From: Cheilinus undulatus | Taxonomy: Eukaryota > Chordata > Actinopteri > Labriformes > Labridae | NCBI RefSeq assembly: GCF_018320785.1 | Contig: NC_054878.1 | Coordinates: 42,507,023-42,571,022, forward strand | Direction of reading: 5' to 3' | DNA length: 64,000 bases | In this document: positions 58,827 through 64,000 of the stretch, one piece after another | How positions within the stretch are numbered: the stretch's first letter is position 1 | How the letters are laid out: each line of letters starts with the position of its first letter | Position numbers and translations under genes: made by a program | The notes under the pieces: generated by a model | The model's database searches: none | What the model saw: the letters and a program-made list of their open reading frames with translations, nothing else | Told to the model about the DNA's origin: nothing

Positions 58827-61800
58827 ATGGATGAGCTCAGATGGATTCACATTTCTGTCATTCTGACAGCGCTGCTTCAGTTTACAGGTGAGAAAACTTT
58901 CACAGAGAAATTAATATAGATATCTAAAACAATATAATTAAAGAAACTTCACATTTTATATTTTCAGCTAAAACAGTCAGTGTGTTGTTCTCTGAGTAAA
59001 GTTATTTTGTTTATTCTAATGGTCAAAAGGGGCTACATACCGTATAAAAGTGGCTTTAGCACTAAAAAGAGGTAGGAGAGGGGCTTGTGCACCAAGTTGC
59101 CTCTAAAATCACTTTCATTGATTTAGAATCTGCTATTTAAATGTGAGTATGGGAAAATAGGAACATTTTGGCTGTCTAAAACAGTTCCTGTAGAAGACCC
59201 TGGCCCCAACAGTGAGGTTTAAGCCGCTCAGCAAACAGCCCAGGCTGACCAAACACGATGACTTCTGTTTTACTGTCCAGATTTAAAAAGTTTAAGGGAA
59301 TCCATGTTTTAACATATGCAAGAAAATCAAATAGAGGCAGCAGGGTAACCCTGTTTTCAAATTTCAGGGGCATATAACAGGCTTGAAGTTGCCCATCGCA
59401 CGGGCCCTATCCAGATCAGTCAAACGTGGCATGCAGATTCTTGGAGCAGACTACTGACCACTGTAGCAGGGCCCATGCCCACAGGTGCTGCCAGTCAGGT
59501 CATGTGACCAAAATATCAAACATGCCAGAAATCTTTCCGACCAGTTGGGAGCAGGTCGTTAGTTGGGCCGTGGTCAGCTGTCGTACGCCCTGTACACTGC
59601 ACGACAAACAATGCCAGATCAGACTGAAAGTCGGCCCGACTTCAGAGTGAGTTGTGCGACTCTGTATTTGTGGCCCAATCGGAGGAAAATCGCACAGTGT
59701 ACACCCGCTTTATCAGTCATTGACCCCGCTCTGTGGTTTGATGTGGTCGTCCGCTTCATGGCTGAGTTGCTGTTGTTCCTAAACACTCCCACTTTGACAA
59801 TAGAATATCCAGCAAGGATGAAATTTAACAAACCCTCTTATTGCAAAGGTGGCATCTATCACAGTACCAAGCTTGAAGTCACTGAGCTCCTCAGAACGAC
59901 CCATTTAGTATCACCAGTGTTTGCAGATGAAGACTGCATGGCTAGATGATTGATTGACAGGTCTCATTGAAACACCTGAATTCAATAATTAAAAGATGTG
60001 GCTAAATACTTTTTCATCATCCAGCAAAGAATCAACCGCTTGACTCCCAGTAAGAAGGATTATTTGTCATATTTGCATTTCTCTAAATGTGTTAAACTTC
60101 TCTCTTATCCCTGCAGCAGCAGCCATACCGTCTACCCTTCATGTCAAAAATGAAGATGTCTTACTGACTTGCCAAAATGTGATAAAAGGTCAACAGAACT
60201 GTGACAGCACGACATGGACATTCACTAGACCCAGATCAACAACAACAGTAGAGCTGGTCAGACTTGGACAGATCATTGAGAACTCTGGAGTCAGCCTGAG
60301 TGTTAGAGAGGACTGTTCTCTGGTTATAAAGAAGGTCAGAGAGGGGGATGCTGGTCGTTATGACTGTCTGCAGTACAAATATGGCATAAAACTAGCTCCA
60401 GATGCTCCTGTTTATCTGTCTGTTGTTGCCAGTGAGTATTTAACATTCACATGTTTATACTGTCTTTTAAACAATCAGCTAAACATCTGATCAGATTTAT
60501 CATTAATGTGTCGAAGTTTAGTTTAAATCTTGTTTCCTCTCTCTAATCTCCTTTTTTCCTAGTGGCTGAGCTTGTGAAAAATGATGTGGTGTTTGTTACC
60601 TGCTCTGTGTCCCCATATGATCGGTGTAAACACATCGTGACGTGGCTGTATGAGGGTAAAGATATGAGACAACATAATCAAGGGGTGAGGTCAAAGATCC
60701 CCTGCTCCTCCAGTGTGTTCTTTACAGCTTCTGATTTCATCTACAAATCAAAACCAAACTCTCTGGATTGTGAAGTTACTTCTGATAACAAAGTGGAGCT
60801 CTTTACCCTCAGACTTCAGCCCTCAGCTGAGAAACCAGGTCAGAATTATGATTATTATGCCTTTATAAAGACTATAAACACTGAGCAGTGAAAGTCACAC
60901 TTGTTGAGTTCATTTGTTCAGGCGAGGACACAAAAACAGACCCAAAAGAAACCATGATGAGACCAGCTGACGAGAGAGCAGCAGGAACTGGCACAACGTC
61001 TGCCGTCAGTGACTATCCAGAGCTCAAAGGTAGAGACAAAACTTTTTTTGGTCATTTTTACTTTAAAGCTCAAAGTTTGCTAAAGACATGCAACTGTTCC
61101 ATTCCCTGTAGTTTAAAGGCTGCTGTAGACAGTAGTAGTTAAGTCCCAGTATAATTCACGACAGCAGGAAGCAAACATGGAAAATCAATGACTCTTCAAC
61201 AATCAGTACAAGTGATGAACATTGTTCTGATTTTGTGTATAATAATGCATTATTATTAGGGCTATGATTGATTAAGAGTGTGATTAGCACACTATTTCTT
61301 TTTTTATATGATTAATCTCATGCTTTACACGCTCCATATACGTCTTCTGGGTGGCCTCTTTAGTATGGCTGGACAGTTAATTGCAAATTAGATTAAATCG
61401 CAATATAGCATGCTGCAATTTTCAAATCACGGACAGTACAATATTTTTTTATCCTGAAAAGTGTAAAAAAATACCAGTTTGATACAATCTTTTTTCTTTT
61501 TTAAGAACTTTAGAACTTTCAAGTGTCTTTCTTCTTTTTTTTCTACAAAAATCCTTCTTTTCTTTTTCATGTATTTATTTTTCTTTATCAAAATGAGAAC
61601 AATATGAGAATTGATCATCCCCTTTAATATAGCAATTGACATCAAATTGGCTATACGAGCCAAAGTCACACTAATATACATTACTGTGCAGAAATTTTTG
61701 GCACGTTTGGGCAGAAATTTGAGGCTGAAGTAAGGCGTGTAATGGCGAGTACGCCCACCTGAGGGCGGGAAGGAGGATTGACATAACCCAGGTCATGCTC

Positions 61801-63954
61801 TGGATGTCTTTGTACATTACCAACGGCATGGGAAAATAATCTGATGAAAACAAAACAAAAACCACAGCTTTAGGGCAGAGTTATGGGTAGATGTGGAGCT
61901 TAAACATAGCCTAGGGTACTGTTAGGGCCGGTAGGAGGGTTGTCGTGTGTGTGTGTTCTAAGCACCTGAAAACTGTTGGTGGTTGCTGGGCGTATTACCA
62001 GGGGTGCAAAAGCCCGGACAAAAGAAATGCTGTTAAGCTTGACCTTGACTGCTGAGCGACATGCGTACAAATGTGTCGACACTGACTCTGGCCGCCCTCC
62101 CTCCTCTCTCCAGCCTGGGGTTGTGGAACCTGGACCTGTGAAGAACTGTTCGCGCTCTACATGCCTAAAACTACAGCACAGGACTGTATATATATTTCAA
62201 ATTGTTTATCTCTAGTTTAACTTATCTTATTTTGTGCTTGTTATAATAAAGAATGACTCCTTGCTTTTGTTTGTTGAACAACACATTAAAAGAGGAACCT
62301 TAATAATCGCATATTAAATCGCAATACTGTGGAAAAAAATTTCAATCAGATTATTTTCGTAAATCGTTCAGCCCGACTATTTACAATGAGGGTTTTTATG
62401 ATTTATTGAGTGATTTTATTTGCATTTCACTTGATTTTGTGAATTAAACTGATCGATTGATTGTGATTTAAAATGAGTCCACTGCTCCTTAATGTCTCAT
62501 TATACTTTAAAAAATTCACAGACAGCTCAGTGGACAAGCCAGAAGTCACCTGAGCTTCATGTTATCAAACATTTTCCTTTCACTGTCTCTTTATTTCCTT
62601 TTCAATCCATAACAAGTTCCTTTTTACATTGTTAAACTCATTATTTAATCTCCGTGTTAATTAGAAAAGCAGATCTGTATCTTGAGCTTTCACATAAACC
62701 AAATATGTTTTAAAAATGGTCTAGTTAAAATATTTTTATCCAAATATTTTAATTTCATTTCAAATGCATTTCATTGTTGGGCTCTAACATTGAGATCAGT
62801 CTGTATATCACAGCCAGCCACAAGGGGGCGATTGAGATATTTACGTAGAATATTTCTGTGACTGTCATGTTGTCTGTCACTGGGTTTGATGCTAAAATAC
62901 GATGTAGTGGTAAGTGAAAAAAACAAGCTGGAAAATTGCATCCCCAAAACACCTGTTTCCACAGACAACTGCAGTTTTTATCAATAAAGAATGGACTGAT
63001 AAATACGTGTTTAATATTTGCTAATAATAGCTGACAAGTGGATTTCTGAAAAAGTTGATAAACAAAAACATTCCTGATAAAATAGTTTGGATCTCATTTG
63101 TTTGGGAGTTGTTTTAATAGCTGTAGGGAATATTTTAAAAAATCCACTGCATGTTTTGAATTTGATAATTTTCTGGGGGCTGGATGGGAAGATGTGAGGC
63201 GCCTGATGTGGCCCCAGTCCCAGGCCGCCAGTCGATTATCCCTCCAGTAGAACAATCCAAAATGAAACAAAAACAGTTCGGATAGTAAATGAATTGTGAT
63301 AAAAAGAAAGATTAATCAGATTAAGACTCTCTACTGATGTCTGTGTGGTTTTAAATTATTTAGTCAAAATATGCCCATCAGATATGTATGAACTGAAACA
63401 AACAGCTGCTTAAGCACTCAGCTGGAAGTCACAAGTTTGCACAGTCACTGATTGACCTGAAACACCACTCTTATTTTAATCATGTTAAACTGACTTTAAG
63501 GACAGACTTTGTGTGTCATTAGCTGGTTTGATAGACATGTTTGTCTGTGTGCAGCGAAGAAAACATAAAGATGTGGAGAACTGGATATCAGTTTGTGTGT
63601 AAAACTCTCATCTATCATTGTCTCCTCTTCCTCTTCCAACAAATGTAGAAATTGAATCTCACGTTTGCAGCACGTTAATTTTTGAGGACTTGAAGAGAGC
63701 TAAAGGCAACCATAATGTAAAACATCAACGTACATGTAGGTAACAGCAGGTTTATTTCCAGCTGGTGGATTTATTTTACATCACTGTGGCTTAATGGCGT
63801 CGTCATGGAAACGTTAATGCTGACAGCCTTGTAGTATAGTATAATAGTTGATTTGCTCTCATTCTCTCTGCAGCCAGGTTCATCGTTGTCTCTGCGGGTT
63901 TATCAGCTCTCATCATAACTGTTGTGACCGTCAACATATGGACAAGAACTAAAG
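58827..63954 (+). CDS. Ig-superfamily single-pass receptor, cut by the window edge
   Basis: Exons: 58827-58887 (leader, [20 protein letters not shown]), 60117-60431 (V-like), 60563-60838 (second Ig-like domain), 60922-61029 (stalk), 63874-63954 (membrane helix). All junctions are GT-AG and in phase. The two cytoplasmic exons found in the sister genes should lie past the right edge. The V domain shows [24 protein letters not shown] and RYDCLQY; the second domain shows VTCSV, RCKHIVTWLYEG and LDCEVT. The leader and promoter are nearly identical to the second receptor, and the membrane exon is identical to it over 81 bases. The V and C exons are clearly more diverged. Likely a working leukocyte receptor gene; the tail motif is not visible here. 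Confidence 0.8.
59179..59370 (-). pseudogene. LINE reverse transcriptase fragment
   Basis: The minus strand encodes a short piece with LLPLFDFLAYVKTWIPLNFL followed by NLDSKTEVIVFG. The WM..NFL.LN.SKTE pattern is the thumb-side block of fish non-LTR reverse transcriptases. Only about 65 codons remain. It lies in intron 1 of the third receptor. Confidence 0.55.
59585..59710. repeat. Possible short inverted-repeat element
   Basis: CGCCCTGTACACTGCACGA near the left and AATCGCACAGTGTACACCCG near the right are inverse to each other around 100 bases of non-coding sequence. No target duplication was found. Confidence 0.35.
59750..60012 (-). mobile_element. Degraded Tc1 fragment related to 56782-58029
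   Basis: Matches 57722-58020 block by block: CGCTTCATGGCTGAGTTGCT, ATCACAGTACCA, TCACTGAGCTCCT, GTTTGCAGA, ACTGCATG, AACACCTGA and the terminus AATACTTTTT. Deletions have removed the rest. It lies in intron 1 of the third receptor. Confidence 0.6.
61365..62378. mobile_element. Element with TATGGCTGGACAGTTAAT and AAATCGTTCAGCCCGAC ends
   Basis: Both ends carry a GGCTG(G/A)ACNNTT-type terminus followed inwards by AAATCGCAATA or ATTTAATCGCAATAC blocks that are inverse to each other. The interior is non-coding and ends with AATAAAG at about 62248. An older terminus of the same sort (AGGGCTATGATTGATTAA) starts near 61258, so the region may be nested. It is in the stalk-to-membrane intron of the third receptor. 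Confidence 0.45.
62379..63873. other. Stalk-to-membrane intron of the third receptor, remainder
   Basis: AT-rich intron sequence with no recognised gene, RNA or repeat family. The 25 bases just before the membrane exon (TGATTTGCTCTCATTCTCTC and the acceptor) are identical to those before 55916. Confidence 0.35.
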
Positions 63955-64000
63955 GTGAGAACATGCACAGATTCAATTTACACACAAGAAGTTTATAGAA

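Overview
The window looks like nuclear DNA of a teleost fish. The evidence is long GT-AG introns in every real gene, fish-type transposons (Tc1-like, piggyBac-like, hAT-like, an RTE/Rex3-like LINE, an L2-like LINE, a tRNA-derived SINE), and two vertebrate genes that can be read exon by exon. The species cannot be told from the sequence. Most open reading frames here are transposon pieces, low-complexity repeat or antisense shadows.

Layout. (1) 400-9146, minus strand: a complete seven-exon gene for a single-pass immunoglobulin receptor (signal peptide, V-like domain, second Ig-like domain, Thr-rich stalk, membrane helix, short tail). (2) 11195-30608, plus strand: crip2, a two-LIM-domain protein of 203 residues in eight exons, with introns full of nested transposons. 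(3) 33359-39389, plus strand: pnrc1, a two-exon nuclear receptor coactivator / decapping-linked protein of 270 residues. (4) 47780-56327, plus strand: a second Ig receptor gene with two V+C exon pairs, the first of which is out of frame with the leader exon. (5) 58827 to beyond the right edge, plus strand: a third Ig receptor gene, cut off after its membrane exon. Genes 4 and 5 are tandem duplicates, and gene 1 is a more distant inverted relative on the other side of crip2-pnrc1.

The Ig receptors share exon phases (phase 1 up to the membrane exon), an extra cysteine pair in the V-like domain, and, in the two genes whose ends are visible, a 66-nt last exon encoding a V-x-Y-x-x-I tyrosine motif that fits the ITIM consensus. 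All three have a GAGGAAGT box and a RUNX-type TGTGGT core just upstream of the leader exon. This suggests a leukocyte-expressed paired-receptor cluster, perhaps of the teleost DICP type; that family name is an inference.

The transposon record is unusually readable. It includes a 915-bp hAT-like element with an 8-bp target duplication and an internal minisatellite, a second copy split by an L2-like LINE with its own 6-bp duplication, a piggyBac-like element flanked by TTAA, a Tc1 element with three nonsense codons and no frameshift, an intron-bearing DDE transposase that lost its first catalytic Asp, and a SINE with a 12-bp duplication inside an older Tc1 copy.
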